From Caldilineaceae bacterium (lineage in GTDB: Bacteria > Chloroflexota > Anaerolineae > Caldilineales > Caldilineaceae), in assembly GCA_022824685.1 (NCBI GenBank), contig JAJDZJ010000119.1, forward strand, positions 1 to 37,689: a stretch of DNA of 37,689 nucleotides, written 5' to 3'. Positions 17,086 to 25,206 of this stretch are shown piece after piece. A model generated the notes under the pieces. That model was not told where the DNA came from. It worked only from the letters and a program-made list of their open reading frames with translations, and ran no database searches. Position numbers and translations under genes: made by a program. The stretch's first letter is position 1. Every line of letters starts with the position of its first letter.

Positions 17086-18120
17086 ATGACTACACTCGTC
17101 TACATTTCCCTGGCTGAGGACGACCTCATCCGAACCTATGAAATGGATAGTGAAGGCCACCTGAGGCATCGCCGACGTGTCCCACTGGTAGGTGGGCCAT
17201 CCGCCCTGGCAGCCTCTCCGGATGGGCAGACGCTCTACTGTTCTCTGCGGGGCGCCAAGGAAGTAGCGGCGCTGCGCTTCGAAAACGAAGGAGGGTTGCA
17301 GTTGCTGGGGTCGAGACAACTCTCAGCCGATGCCTGTTACCTCGCCCCGGACAGGACTGGCAGCTACCTGCTGAGCGCCTACTACGGCGCAGGAATGGCG
17401 ACCGTTCACCGGCTCGAATCTGACGGTTCCGTTGGCCCGGAACTGTGCCGTATGGATACGGCGCGGCGCGCCCACTGCATCGAAACGGACGGGTCTAACC
17501 GGTTCGCCCTGATTCCTCATCCTCTGGACGCAAACAGCATCTACCTGTTCCGGTTTGACGAAGTTACTGGTCAACTGTCTCCCAATCCGGGCCTGCCCCG
17601 CTACGTAGCCGCCGAAGGGCTCGGACCCCGCCACTTCGTCTTTTCACTGGACCAGAGATTCATCTATACCTCCGACGAAGACGGGTCGAGCGTGAGCGCC
17701 TACCACTTCGAGAGACCGGCCATCGATTCAAAGCAACAAGCGAATAGCGGTTGCTCGCTCCGCCATATCCAGACGATTTCGACGCTGCCTGGCGGGTTCG
17801 ATGGCTCAAATACCTGCGCCCAGATACACTTGCACCCTTCAGGACGTGCGTTGTACGTCTCAAACCGGGGCCATGACAGTATCGCCATCTTTTCGGTGGA
17901 TTCAGAGAGCGGCGCCCTCAGCCACCTTGGTTGGAAGTACACTGAACCAGTGCCGCGGGTCTTCAACATTGACCCTTCAGGCCGCATTCTCGTGGCCGCG
18001 GGACAGGGATCAGGCAACGCAATCTCATACCTGATCGACCCGGACACCGGTATGTTGACCCCTCTGGACATGTACGAAGTGGGCAACAGGCCGATGTGGG
18101 TCCTGTTTCGGGAAGCATGA
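17086..18120 (+). CDS. Lactonase family protein, seven-bladed beta-propeller (6-phosphogluconolactonase-like)
   Basis: A 344-residue beta-propeller of the YbhE/Pgl type, which opens sugar lactones. Blade-like repeats are visible: ALAASPDGQTLYCS, YLAPDRTGSYLLSAYYG, HCIETDGSNRFALIPH, GPRHFVFSLDQRFIYT, IHLHPSGRALYVSNRG, FNIDPSGRILVAAGQG. The GPRH segment and the aromatic/His loops agree with the family's lactone pocket. No signal peptide, so it is cytoplasmic. It could act on 6-phosphogluconolactone or on non-phosphorylated aldonolactones from the neighbouring dehydrogenases. It converges with the SDR gene. Confidence 0.9.
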   Translation: MTTLVYISLAEDDLIRTYEMDSEGHLRHRRRVPLVGGPSALAASPDGQTLYCSLRGAKEVAALRFENEGGLQLLGSRQLSADACYLAPDRTGSYLLSAYYGAGMATVHRLESDGSVGPELCRMDTARRAHCIETDGSNRFALIPHPLDANSIYLFRFDEVTGQLSPNPGLPRYVAAEGLGPRHFVFSLDQRFIYTSDEDGSSVSAYHFERPAIDSKQQANSGCSLRHIQTISTLPGGFDGSNTCAQIHLHPSGRALYVSNRGHDSIAIFSVDSESGALSHLGWKYTEPVPRVFNIDPSGRILVAAGQGSGNAISYLIDPDTGMLTPLDMYEVGNRPMWVLFREA

Positions 18121-18131
18121 CCAAGGAAGCG

Positions 18132-18167
18132 ATGCAGCTCGTCGTTTCGCCTGCAAACAGGCTGCAT
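18132..18167. terminator. Possible hairpin between convergent genes
   Basis: ATGCAGC (18132-18138) and GCTGCAT (18161-18167) form a 7-bp stem enclosing a smaller GCCTG/CAGGC hairpin. It sits between the lactonase stop and the convergent SDR stop, where a bidirectional terminator would be expected. No U-tract on either side. Confidence 0.25.
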
Positions 18168-18184
18168 GACGCAGGAGCGTACAG

Positions 18185-19072
18185 TTACTGTGAATTGCTA
18201 TTTTCCGCTCCCTCCTCGAAGCGTCTTCTCCGGTAGCGGGAGACATAGATCAAGGCCCAGTGGAACAACGCGGGCAAATGCACGGCTGTCCAGACGAGCG
18301 CGCGGTCAAAGAGGGTTATGTAAACCTCCCTTTCGCCCCGCTTGATCGCCTTGACTGTGCGGCGTCCCACTCGCCCGGGCTCGACGCCTTGGCCGAGTGA
18401 ATGGCGTTCACCTTGGCGGTGTTCAGCGCCGGGTACACTGATTCGGCTGTGCTCGGAAAACTCGGTGTCTGTCAACCCTGGGCAGATTAGGACCACATCG
18501 ATGTTGTCGCGCTTCAGTTCGGCTCGGGCCGCCCCGCTCGCGCCCTGAAGCGCGAATTTAGTTGCCGTGTAGCCCCCTCCCAATGGTTGAGGAAACTTCC
18601 CGACGATACTGCTGACGTTCACGATAGCTCCCCCGCCCTGTTGCCGCATGACACGCACGGCCTCTTGCATCGCCGCCATCGGACCAAAAAAGTTGACCTC
18701 AAAGACATGCCGCAGGTCATCCAGGCGCAGCTCGTCCACGGCTCCGTAGATGCCGACACCGGCGTTATTCACCAGGATGTCGACAGCGCCAAAACGGTCC
18801 ACCGCCTTCTCGATCAGATTCCGGGCCTGGCTCTCGTCACCGATATCGGTGGGGATGGTCAGCACATCGATACCGTGCCGTTCAGTCAGGTTGGCTGCGA
18901 CCTCCTCTAACTGGTCAACACTGCGCGCTGCCAGAACGAGCCGGCACGCTTCCTCCGCAAGCGCCTCGGCAATAGCCGCGCCGATCCCCCTGCTTGCCCC
19001 AGTCACAACGGCCACTCTCCCCTTGAGCGATCTGCCTTCCATCCGGTAAGCGGGTCGTCTGCTGTCTGTCAT
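18185..19072 (-). CDS. Short-chain dehydrogenase/reductase (classical SDR)
   Basis: NAD(P)-dependent oxidoreductase, 295 residues from ATG 19072 (GGGGA 8 bases upstream; an earlier in-frame ATG at 19126 lacks a ribosome site). It shows TGASRGIGAA (cofactor), NNAGVGIYG, the catalytic Ser in NVSSIVG and the Tyr-Lys pair in YTATKFALQG. The Arg in the cofactor loop (AARSVDQ) favours NADP. A C-terminal extension of about 50 residues with a hydrophobic stretch (ALVWTAVHLPALFHWALIYV) may tie it to the membrane, as seen in DltE-like and retinol-type SDRs. Substrate unknown. Confidence 0.92.
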   Translation of the reverse strand: MTDSRRPAYRMEGRSLKGRVAVVTGASRGIGAAIAEALAEEACRLVLAARSVDQLEEVAANLTERHGIDVLTIPTDIGDESQARNLIEKAVDRFGAVDILVNNAGVGIYGAVDELRLDDLRHVFEVNFFGPMAAMQEAVRVMRQQGGGAIVNVSSIVGKFPQPLGGGYTATKFALQGASGAARAELKRDNIDVVLICPGLTDTEFSEHSRISVPGAEHRQGERHSLGQGVEPGRVGRRTVKAIKRGEREVYITLFDRALVWTAVHLPALFHWALIYVSRYRRRRFEEGAENSNSQ

Positions 19073-19496
19073 TTCACGAATCCCCGTGTAGAACGGCCGA
19101 AGGCGGTCGCCTTTAGTACAGTCCATCCATCTGCGGGGCCGGCGGGCCTCTTTCCGCCTCGGGCCATGAAACCATGGCGACCCCTTGGCAGTGCTTGCTG
19201 CAGGTAAGCCACCCCCCTGAGACAGGGGACTTCAGCAGCGTGAGGTACAAGCGCTTGCGACAGCTACTGGCTATCTGTTTCCAGCATTAGCTTACTTTGA
19301 AATCGTCCCATGGGAAAGAAGCCCCTGCCGCCGGTGACAGAAATCGACGACGGTTTTGTGAACAACTGAAATCGGTGCTATATTCAAATATTAGGGTGTG
19401 ATCGCAGCGGAGTGCTCCTGTTCGTCATGACTCGGCCTCTGCCGTCACGGAAGTCTGAAGTCCCATGCGTGCGTCTTATTGCTTTAACAAGGAAAC
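19073..19496. other. Divergent intergenic region between SDR and dsb genes
   Basis: About 424 bases. It holds a good plus-strand promoter (19356-19384) and a 6-bp hairpin CCCCTG/CAGGGG at 19214-19228. No credible gene on either strand. Confidence 0.5.
19356..19384 (+). promoter_or_regulatory. Promoter of the dsbA-dsbB operon
   Basis: TTGTGA at 19356-19361, a 17-base spacer, and TATATT at 19379-19384 preceded by TGC, an extended -10. The start would be near 19391, about 106 bases before the DsbA-like ATG. Confidence 0.5.
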
Positions 19497-20216
19497 ATGA
19501 CTCGATCAAGCAAAAGCCGACAGAGAGAAAGACCAAACCAGGGCAGACGATTTAGCAAAGTAGGTCTGTACCTGATCGCCGGCGTCGTCGTCCTGGCCTG
19601 TGTAGTTGCCGTCGTATTGGCTGGGACAGCAAATGAACAGGAGCCCGCGGAACAGGCGCTAGACTATTCTGGCATCCCCGCGGCGTGGCAGAACCGAAAC
19701 GTGTTGGGCGACCCCGATGCCCCTGTTACCGTGCAAGCGTGGGAGGATTTCCGCTGTCCTGCATGCGCCGCATTCAATCAGCGGGTCAAACCGGGACTTG
19801 TGGAAAACTACATAGCCAGCGGCCAGGTGAAGTTGGAGTTCCACCACTTCCCTCTGCAGCAACATGAGCCCGGCGCCTCTCTGGCGGCGCAAGCGAGTGA
19901 GTGCGCCGCCGACCAAGGACAGTTCTGGGTCTACCACGATCGAGTTTTCGAAGCGACCGCCTCAGGGCCAAGCGCATTCCTGATGGAAAGATTGATCGAC
20001 TATGCCGCTGAACTGGAGCTCGACGAGGCCTCCTTCACCTCCTGCCTTACCAACCAGACGCACCTCATCACCATATCGGAAAGCCTCCAACAAGCTCGGA
20101 CTGATGGCCATAACAGCACGCCAACAGTTCTTGTGGACGGTGTCCGCGTTGACAACCCGCTGGACTACGATGTAGTCTCCGCGGTGATCGACGAGCGGCT
20201 GTCTACGGGACAATGA
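19497..20216 (+). CDS. Membrane-anchored DsbA-family thiol oxidoreductase
   Basis: Extracytoplasmic disulfide-forming oxidase of the thioredoxin fold, 239 residues. A basic N-terminus and one membrane helix (about 22-44) anchor it; the catalytic CPAC is at 87-90 in EDFRCPACAAF, and the cis-Pro loop is STPTVLV near residue 208. Two more Cys (SECAADQ and FTSCLTN) match the extra structural pair common in DsbA homologues of Actinobacteria and Chloroflexi. Its stop overlaps the start of the DsbB-like gene (ATGA), so the pair is translationally coupled: DsbB should re-oxidise this enzyme. The preceding promoter at 19356 starts the unit. Confidence 0.93.
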   Translation: MTRSSKSRQRERPNQGRRFSKVGLYLIAGVVVLACVVAVVLAGTANEQEPAEQALDYSGIPAAWQNRNVLGDPDAPVTVQAWEDFRCPACAAFNQRVKPGLVENYIASGQVKLEFHHFPLQQHEPGASLAAQASECAADQGQFWVYHDRVFEATASGPSAFLMERLIDYAAELELDEASFTSCLTNQTHLITISESLQQARTDGHNSTPTVLVDGVRVDNPLDYDVVSAVIDERLSTGQ

Positions 20217-21148
20217 GAGCCCAACCTCTTCCTATGAAAAGCGCACGGTTCTGGTCCAAACTAGGACTTTTCGGGTCCCTCATCGCTGCATGGACTGCGA
20301 TGATGGGCAGTCTCTACTTCAGCGAGGTGAGCGGCTTCACGCCGTGTACACTCTGCTGGTATCAGCGCATCCTGATGTATCCCCTCGCCGGCCTGCTGGC
20401 CTTCGGTATCCTGCGTCGGGACAGCCACCTTCCCCACCTTGTGCTGCCTTTTTCATTGTTGGGGCAAGGCGTCTCCGTCTATCACTTCCTGTTGCAGAAG
20501 ACGCCCTACCTCGGTTCTCCGTCCTCCTGTGGAGTCGGCGTAACCTGCACAACGGTTTGGATTGACTGGTTCGGGGTTGTGACGATTCCTCTCCTGGCCA
20601 TGGCCGGGTTCATGATCATCACGACCGGCATGCTGATCGTTATCGCAGCCGATTCCGGAGGCGCCGGGATGATCGGAACGTATCGGTGGCCGCGCTGGCC
20701 CGTGCCTCTGATCGTGCTGGCCGTCGTTGGAATCTACCTGGCTGGCTCCTACCGCGCTGGGAAGGTCTACTTTTCGCTGCCCGCGATGGATATTCCCACA
20801 CTCGAAGATCTGCCTTTCATCGATCTCTCGGCTGACCCCACTGCGACGCCCGGACCGACCCCTACACCCACAAGCATGGAGAATGGCGAAGCCCTGTATT
20901 CTCAACAGTGCGCGTCCTGCCACGGAGAAAATGGCGAAGGCGCAGACGGGTTAGGTACCGCTCTGGCAGATTCTCCTTACGTTTCGGGCCTGACGGACAG
21001 CGAAATGATGGCGTTGATCCGGAATGGTCGCGCAGCCGGGGCGCCAGACAACCGAACGGGCGTAGCCATGCCGGGCAGCGGGGCCTCCGCTAATCTGACT
21101 GATGAACAGATTGTCGACATAGTGAACTACGTAAAATCCTGGCAGTAA
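20213..21148 (+). CDS. DsbB-like quinone-linked oxidoreductase fused to a C-terminal c-type cytochrome domain
   Basis: A 311-residue two-domain membrane protein. Residues 12-145 are DsbB: four helices, the first Cys pair in TPCTLCWYQR (Cys45, Cys48) with the Arg that DsbB proteins use near the quinone, and the second pair at Cys106 and Cys112. A fifth helix lies near 163-180. After a Pro/Thr linker (about 207-221) comes a c-type cytochrome of about 90 residues: haem-binding CASCH (233-237) and a probable axial Met in VAMPGSG (286). DsbB normally passes electrons from DsbA to quinone; here a haem domain on the outer face is attached. The ATGA overlap with the DsbA gene supports pairing. The fusion is the unusual point. 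Start ATG 20213; Met8 is an alternative. Confidence 0.9.
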   Translation: MRAQPLPMKSARFWSKLGLFGSLIAAWTAMMGSLYFSEVSGFTPCTLCWYQRILMYPLAGLLAFGILRRDSHLPHLVLPFSLLGQGVSVYHFLLQKTPYLGSPSSCGVGVTCTTVWIDWFGVVTIPLLAMAGFMIITTGMLIVIAADSGGAGMIGTYRWPRWPVPLIVLAVVGIYLAGSYRAGKVYFSLPAMDIPTLEDLPFIDLSADPTATPGPTPTPTSMENGEALYSQQCASCHGENGEGADGLGTALADSPYVSGLTDSEMMALIRNGRAAGAPDNRTGVAMPGSGASANLTDEQIVDIVNYVKSWQ

Positions 21149-21251
21149 GATTCTTCGCCGCGACCAACCGGCATTCAATCAGAGTGCTTCTGGCCGGCGT
21201 CCCCAGAAATGCCGGCGCCGCCTGTAGAAACACCAAAGGACCTAGTTGCGC

Positions 21252-22151
21252 ATGACAGGACGTAGCCTTACTCTCCTTACAATTCAGAGATGTTCATTGC
21301 GAACTGTGTCCTTCAATCTAGTCTTCATTTTCACACTGGCCCTGTTAGGGCTTGTGCTTGCATCCGGCACTTCGAACGCGGCCGAATTGCAGGACAGCGG
21401 TAGAGCCCTTGGCGATCACGGCCCAGGAGTCCGGTTGGACAGAGTACAGGCTCCGGTTGGGCAGACGGGTCAGTCAGGCATCACCTCTCCCGCGCCCGGC
21501 AGCACCGTAGCCGGACCTGTCCCCATCATTGGAACGGCAACGGGCTCGTCATTCGCCCGCTATGAGCTTTCTTTCAAGCAGGAGCCGAGCGGAGAAGAAG
21601 CCTATTCATATTTTGCCGGCGACACTCGGCAGATCGTCGATGGTCAACTGGGAGTCTGGCAGACCGATGTACTCCAGCCGGGCACGTATACGCTGCGCAT
21701 GCGGGTCGTGCGCCCGGATGGAAACTATGGGGAATTCTTCGTTCCGAACATCACCGTTGGCAGTGAGCCCGCAACGCCCACCCCTGACGCGCCTACTGCT
21801 ACACCCATACCGATCGATACGCCCACCCCTTACCCGCAGCCAACCGTTCCAACCGTCCAGGTCGAGCAGCCGAATATCGGCGGAACGGCCGACGAACCGA
21901 CAATAACGCCACCGCCTCCCTCCCAGAATACGGGAGGAGACGCCTCCGGGGAACAGGCTTCAACATCCGGCCAAGCAGCGATAGCGCCCCAACCTGGCAT
22001 TCTCGGAGACCTGGGCGAATCGCTGTCTTTGGATCGGCTGCGGGCGCGCTTCTTCACAGGGGTACGCTGGAGCGCCGGTCTCTTTTTGCTGCTCGTAGCA
22101 GTTTTCGCCGCCAAACGCCTCTTGGAGTGGGTCGTCGCCAAGAATGAGTAG
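21252..22151 (+). CDS. Cell-surface protein with Ig-like domain, Pro/Thr stalk and C-terminal membrane anchor
   Basis: A 299-residue exported protein of unknown function. An N-terminal hydrophobic segment (about 21-38) ends near SNAA and looks like a signal sequence. Residues 75-165 form a beta-rich domain (ITSPAPGSTVAGPVPIIGTA, then YTLRMRVVRPDGNYG), similar to Ig-like or Gmad2-type domains of bacterial surface proteins. A Pro/Thr stretch (about 172-230) acts as a stalk, and residues 275-295 form a membrane helix with a positive end. The start is ATG 21252 or TTG 21246; AGGA lies 11 or 5 bases upstream. It lies 100 bases after the DsbB-cytochrome gene on the same strand, so it may be co-expressed. 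Confidence 0.75.
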   Translation: MTGRSLTLLTIQRCSLRTVSFNLVFIFTLALLGLVLASGTSNAAELQDSGRALGDHGPGVRLDRVQAPVGQTGQSGITSPAPGSTVAGPVPIIGTATGSSFARYELSFKQEPSGEEAYSYFAGDTRQIVDGQLGVWQTDVLQPGTYTLRMRVVRPDGNYGEFFVPNITVGSEPATPTPDAPTATPIPIDTPTPYPQPTVPTVQVEQPNIGGTADEPTITPPPPSQNTGGDASGEQASTSGQAAIAPQPGILGDLGESLSLDRLRARFFTGVRWSAGLFLLLVAVFAAKRLLEWVVAKNE

Positions 22152-22523
22152 AATCGACCAGGCCGAGAGACTGACATTAGAGTCTGGTCTACTCGGGCAT
22201 TCCCGCGAGCCAGGTGGCGGACGATGGATTCGCGCGCGGGAGGTCTGGCGCGGCGCAGCGGCTCTTATGTCAGGCCGGATCCTGTCAGTATCAGACTCTG
22301 CGACACCCGTTGGATGGCCGTGCCGTTCTGGGCTTGATGGAACCTGAGCCCCTTCAGATCAGATCGGCAGCTTGTGCCACTGGTGGCGGTCGCCGCAGCG
22401 GAGGCGGCCTGAAGCCTGACAGCGACGGTCGTACAACCGGCTAACCTCGTTTAGCTGCCTAGGCGTACGACCTGTCCGTTCTGTAAGACAGACGGTTCAG
22501 CCAGGAATCTCGAAGCAAACAAC
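22152..22523 (+). other. Intergenic region and structured leader before the LRR gene
   Basis: About 370 bases. The last 100 bases hold an 8-bp inverted repeat (22427-22434 and 22465-22472) and a second short hairpin (22476-22495). No known riboswitch was recognised and no gene is visible. Confidence 0.45.
22427..22495 (+). promoter_or_regulatory. Structured 5' leader elements before Fn3-LRR gene
   Basis: GGTCGTAC and GTACGACC form an 8-bp perfect inverted repeat across a 30-base loop. Four bases further, CCGT-T-CTGT pairs with ACAGACGG around a 3-base loop with one bulge. Both would be in the leader if transcription starts upstream; function is not known. Confidence 0.3.
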
Positions 22524-24818
22524 GTGATCAAGTCGACCTTGCGGATTCATCGCGCGGCAATTGTCATTGTAGTGGTGCTCTCCTGGTCTATGTCATCAGG
22601 AGGAACCGTTCGCGCGCAGTCGTTGCAACAGGAACTTCTGGAGTCGCCATCCCTGACTGCCGCCGCCGCGGGAGCTACCGCAATCGAACTCAGTTGGACC
22701 CCTGTCACAGGCGCCGCAAGGTATGTACTTTGGGTGTGGTTGGACGACGGGACAGGCTGGCAGCAGCTGGACAGGGGCGACCTTACTGAGACGTCCTTTA
22801 ACCATTCCGGCCTGACCGCGGGGAGAACCTACTACTATGTCGTCGCCGCCATAGACAATAGCGGTGTAAGGGGCGAATGGTCACGGCAAACGTCCGTGAC
22901 ACTGCCCACGACCTCGCAGCCGCTGCCTGCGCCAGTCGTTACAGCGACGAATTCTGGGGCAAATGCAATCGCTGTCAGCTGGAACCCGGTCGCGGGGGCT
23001 TCCAGGTATGAGCTGTGGGTTTGGGTGAACAAGGAAAGCGGATGGCAGCAACTAGATGACGGCAGCCTGACAGATACGAGTTTTTCCCACACAGGGCTTT
23101 CGGCAGGCAGCACGTACTACTACACGGCTGCCGCTGTGGACGCGAACGCGCTGCGCGGAGCCTGGTCGACCCCGGTGTCGGCCACCGTTCCCGGAACATC
23201 AGGCAATTTAGATGCCCCGACGCTGACCGCGACATCCCTGCTGACATCCTCAGTCGAACTCAACTGGACGGCCGTGCCCAATGCCTCCCGGTACGTGCTC
23301 TATACTTGGTTGGATGCTTCCACCGGCTGGCAGAAGCTCGACGACGGCAGTTTGACGGCGACAGTGTACGTACACAGCGGTGTGACCTCCGGGCTAACCT
23401 ACTACTACACAGTGGCGGCTTTGGACAGCAACGGTGTCCTGGGGGCGTGGGCGCAGAATGCATCAGTTACCGTGCCTGAATCCCCGGCGAATCCGGACCT
23501 TCCGGCGGAAAGGGCGGCCCTCTCGGCACTCTACAACGCGACGGATGGACCGAACTGGGCGAGGAACGCCAATTGGTTAAGCGAGTCTTCGATCGCAACC
23601 TGGCACGGAGTGGTCACAAATGAAGAGGGCCGCGTTATCGAGCTTACGCTCGCGAGCAACGGGTTGCAGGGGACGATTCCAAACCTGAGCGCGCTTACAG
23701 AGCTCAGAATCCTCTCGCTCGGTTCAAACCGCCTGAGCGGGTCGATTCCTGTTTTGAGCCATTTCACCAAGCTGGTGGCCCTTGACCTCGACTCGAATCA
23801 GATGACTGGCTCGATCCCCGACCTGGCAGCATTGACTGCGTTGGAATGGTTGTCCCTTAGCAACAACCAGCTTTCGGGCCAGATTCCGGCACCGGGATCT
23901 CTCACAAGCCTTACAGTTCTCGACCTCAGCAACAACCAGTTGACAGGGTCCATCCCGGCGGTGAACGCGCTCACCCAACTTGGAAGCCTATCCCTGTCCG
24001 GCAACGAACTGAGCGGCTCCATTCCAGATCTGAGCGCGCTAACTGATCTGACAGACCTTCACTTGGGCGCCAACCAGCTGAACGGTTCGATACCGGATCT
24101 GAGTAAGCTGGCCGGCCTGAGATCGCTTTCTCTGTCAGACAATGAGCTAAGCGGCGCAATTCCGAATCTTGGCAACCTCAGCAATCTGACTGTTCTGGAG
24201 ATTGGCAACAACCAGCTATCGGGCAGCGCGCCCGACCTGAGCGCCCAAGTCGGTCTCAGGTTATTGAATCTGGGCCACAACCAGCTGAGCGGCGCCCTCC
24301 CTGACCTGAGTGGGCTGACCAACCTGACTGAACTATCCCTGTCCAACAACCAGTTTACAGGGTCAATCACGCATCTCAGTTCGCTATCGAAACTTACCTG
24401 GCTAGATCTGAGCAACAACCAACTGACTGGGAGCCTCCCCGATCCCAGTTCTCTGACCGAACTCACGCGACTGGACCTGAGCCACAATCAGCTGTCCGGA
24501 ACGATTCCCGTTCTTAGCGCCCTCTCAAAGCTGCTCCATCTGAATCTCGGCTCGAACAAACTGACGGGAACTGTGACCAATCTGAGCCCGCTCACCAGCT
24601 TGACCAGCCTGATTCTTGCGTCAAACCGGTTGTCCGGTCCGGTTCCGGACCTGAGCGCCCTCGTAAAGTTGGCGACCCTGGACCTTTCCGCGAATCAGTT
24701 CTGCCTGTCAGCAGATTACGACCTAACAAGCTTGGAGCCGAGTGTGGCCGCCCATCTAACCAGCTTGAACCTTCCGGATTGCGCGGCGGGGCAGCTCTTC
24801 GGTCCTTCTGCGGGATAG
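22524..24818 (+). CDS. Secreted fibronectin type III - leucine-rich repeat protein
   Basis: A 764-residue exported protein. A signal peptide (about 1-31, ending VRA) precedes three fibronectin type III domains (about 40-127, 135-224, 232-320), each with a shared WQ(Q/K)LD(D/R)G motif and TYYY strand. A capping segment (ALYNATDGPNW) leads to 15 to 16 leucine-rich repeats from residue 371, every one exactly 23 residues, of the LxxLxLxxNxLSGSIPxL type common in plant-like and some bacterial LRRs. The C-terminal 26 residues are a short cap with two Cys (FCLSA, PDCAA). No membrane anchor or sorting motif is seen, so it is released or bound by another protein. The GTG start at 22524 has a weak ribosome site. 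Likely a surface adhesion or binding protein; target unknown. Confidence 0.9.
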   Translation: MIKSTLRIHRAAIVIVVVLSWSMSSGGTVRAQSLQQELLESPSLTAAAAGATAIELSWTPVTGAARYVLWVWLDDGTGWQQLDRGDLTETSFNHSGLTAGRTYYYVVAAIDNSGVRGEWSRQTSVTLPTTSQPLPAPVVTATNSGANAIAVSWNPVAGASRYELWVWVNKESGWQQLDDGSLTDTSFSHTGLSAGSTYYYTAAAVDANALRGAWSTPVSATVPGTSGNLDAPTLTATSLLTSSVELNWTAVPNASRYVLYTWLDASTGWQKLDDGSLTATVYVHSGVTSGLTYYYTVAALDSNGVLGAWAQNASVTVPESPANPDLPAERAALSALYNATDGPNWARNANWLSESSIATWHGVVTNEEGRVIELTLASNGLQGTIPNLSALTELRILSLGSNRLSGSIPVLSHFTKLVALDLDSNQMTGSIPDLAALTALEWLSLSNNQLSGQIPAPGSLTSLTVLDLSNNQLTGSIPAVNALTQLGSLSLSGNELSGSIPDLSALTDLTDLHLGANQLNGSIPDLSKLAGLRSLSLSDNELSGAIPNLGNLSNLTVLEIGNNQLSGSAPDLSAQVGLRLLNLGHNQLSGALPDLSGLTNLTELSLSNNQFTGSITHLSSLSKLTWLDLSNNQLTGSLPDPSSLTELTRLDLSHNQLSGTIPVLSALSKLLHLNLGSNKLTGTVTNLSPLTSLTSLILASNRLSGPVPDLSALVKLATLDLSANQFCLSADYDLTSLEPSVAAHLTSLNLPDCAAGQLFGPSAG
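23634..24668 (+). repeat. In-frame LRR-coding repeat array, 69-bp period
   Basis: Fifteen consecutive repeats encode 23 residues each with no insertion or deletion, so the DNA has an exact 69-bp period over about 1 kb. The core NQLSG/NNQL codons are the most conserved. This is a coding repeat, not a CRISPR or satellite. Confidence 0.85.
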
Positions 24819-25206
24819 GCCTCCTCGACAGCGCTCCATCTGCCAAATTCTGGTCCTCGATGAAGCCCCGGCAGTCACCTTACGTCATAACCGGAGCGGG
24901 ATTCCCTCGCCTCTACGGTCGTTCAATCGGGGAATGAGAGCCAATCCCACCGCCGTAGCGAAACCGGCTCGAGCGCGGCTCCGGTGGACGGCCCTCTCAG
25001 TTTTGAATGGAGCTACAGATGCGGGATAATCAACTGCTGGGGGTCGACCGAACTTGAGTACGGCGCAGAGCGCAACGCAGACAGGTGGGACAATCGGACA
25101 TCAGCGGCGCCCAAATCGTGTCGCTTCGTCACTCACTCTCTTCAGCAATCCGCATAGGGCTGTTTTCAAGAGTGGGTATCGACGGTAACCGTAGGGAAAC
25201 ATTGCA
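24819..25206 (+). other. Intergenic region with promoter for pth-mfd
   Basis: About 390 bases after the LRR gene. It holds a candidate promoter at 25003-25030. No terminator with a U-tract was found for the LRR gene, and no small gene is visible. Confidence 0.45.
25003..25030 (+). promoter_or_regulatory. Candidate promoter for pth-mfd
   Basis: TTGAAT at 25003-25008, a 16-base spacer and GATAAT at 25025-25030, about 175 bases before the pth start. Confidence 0.4.

Noticed and set aside
23634-24668. Regular 69-bp repeats suggesting a CRISPR or satellite
   Set aside because: The period encodes exact 23-residue LRRs in one open frame, with variable bases at non-core codons and no spacer pattern.
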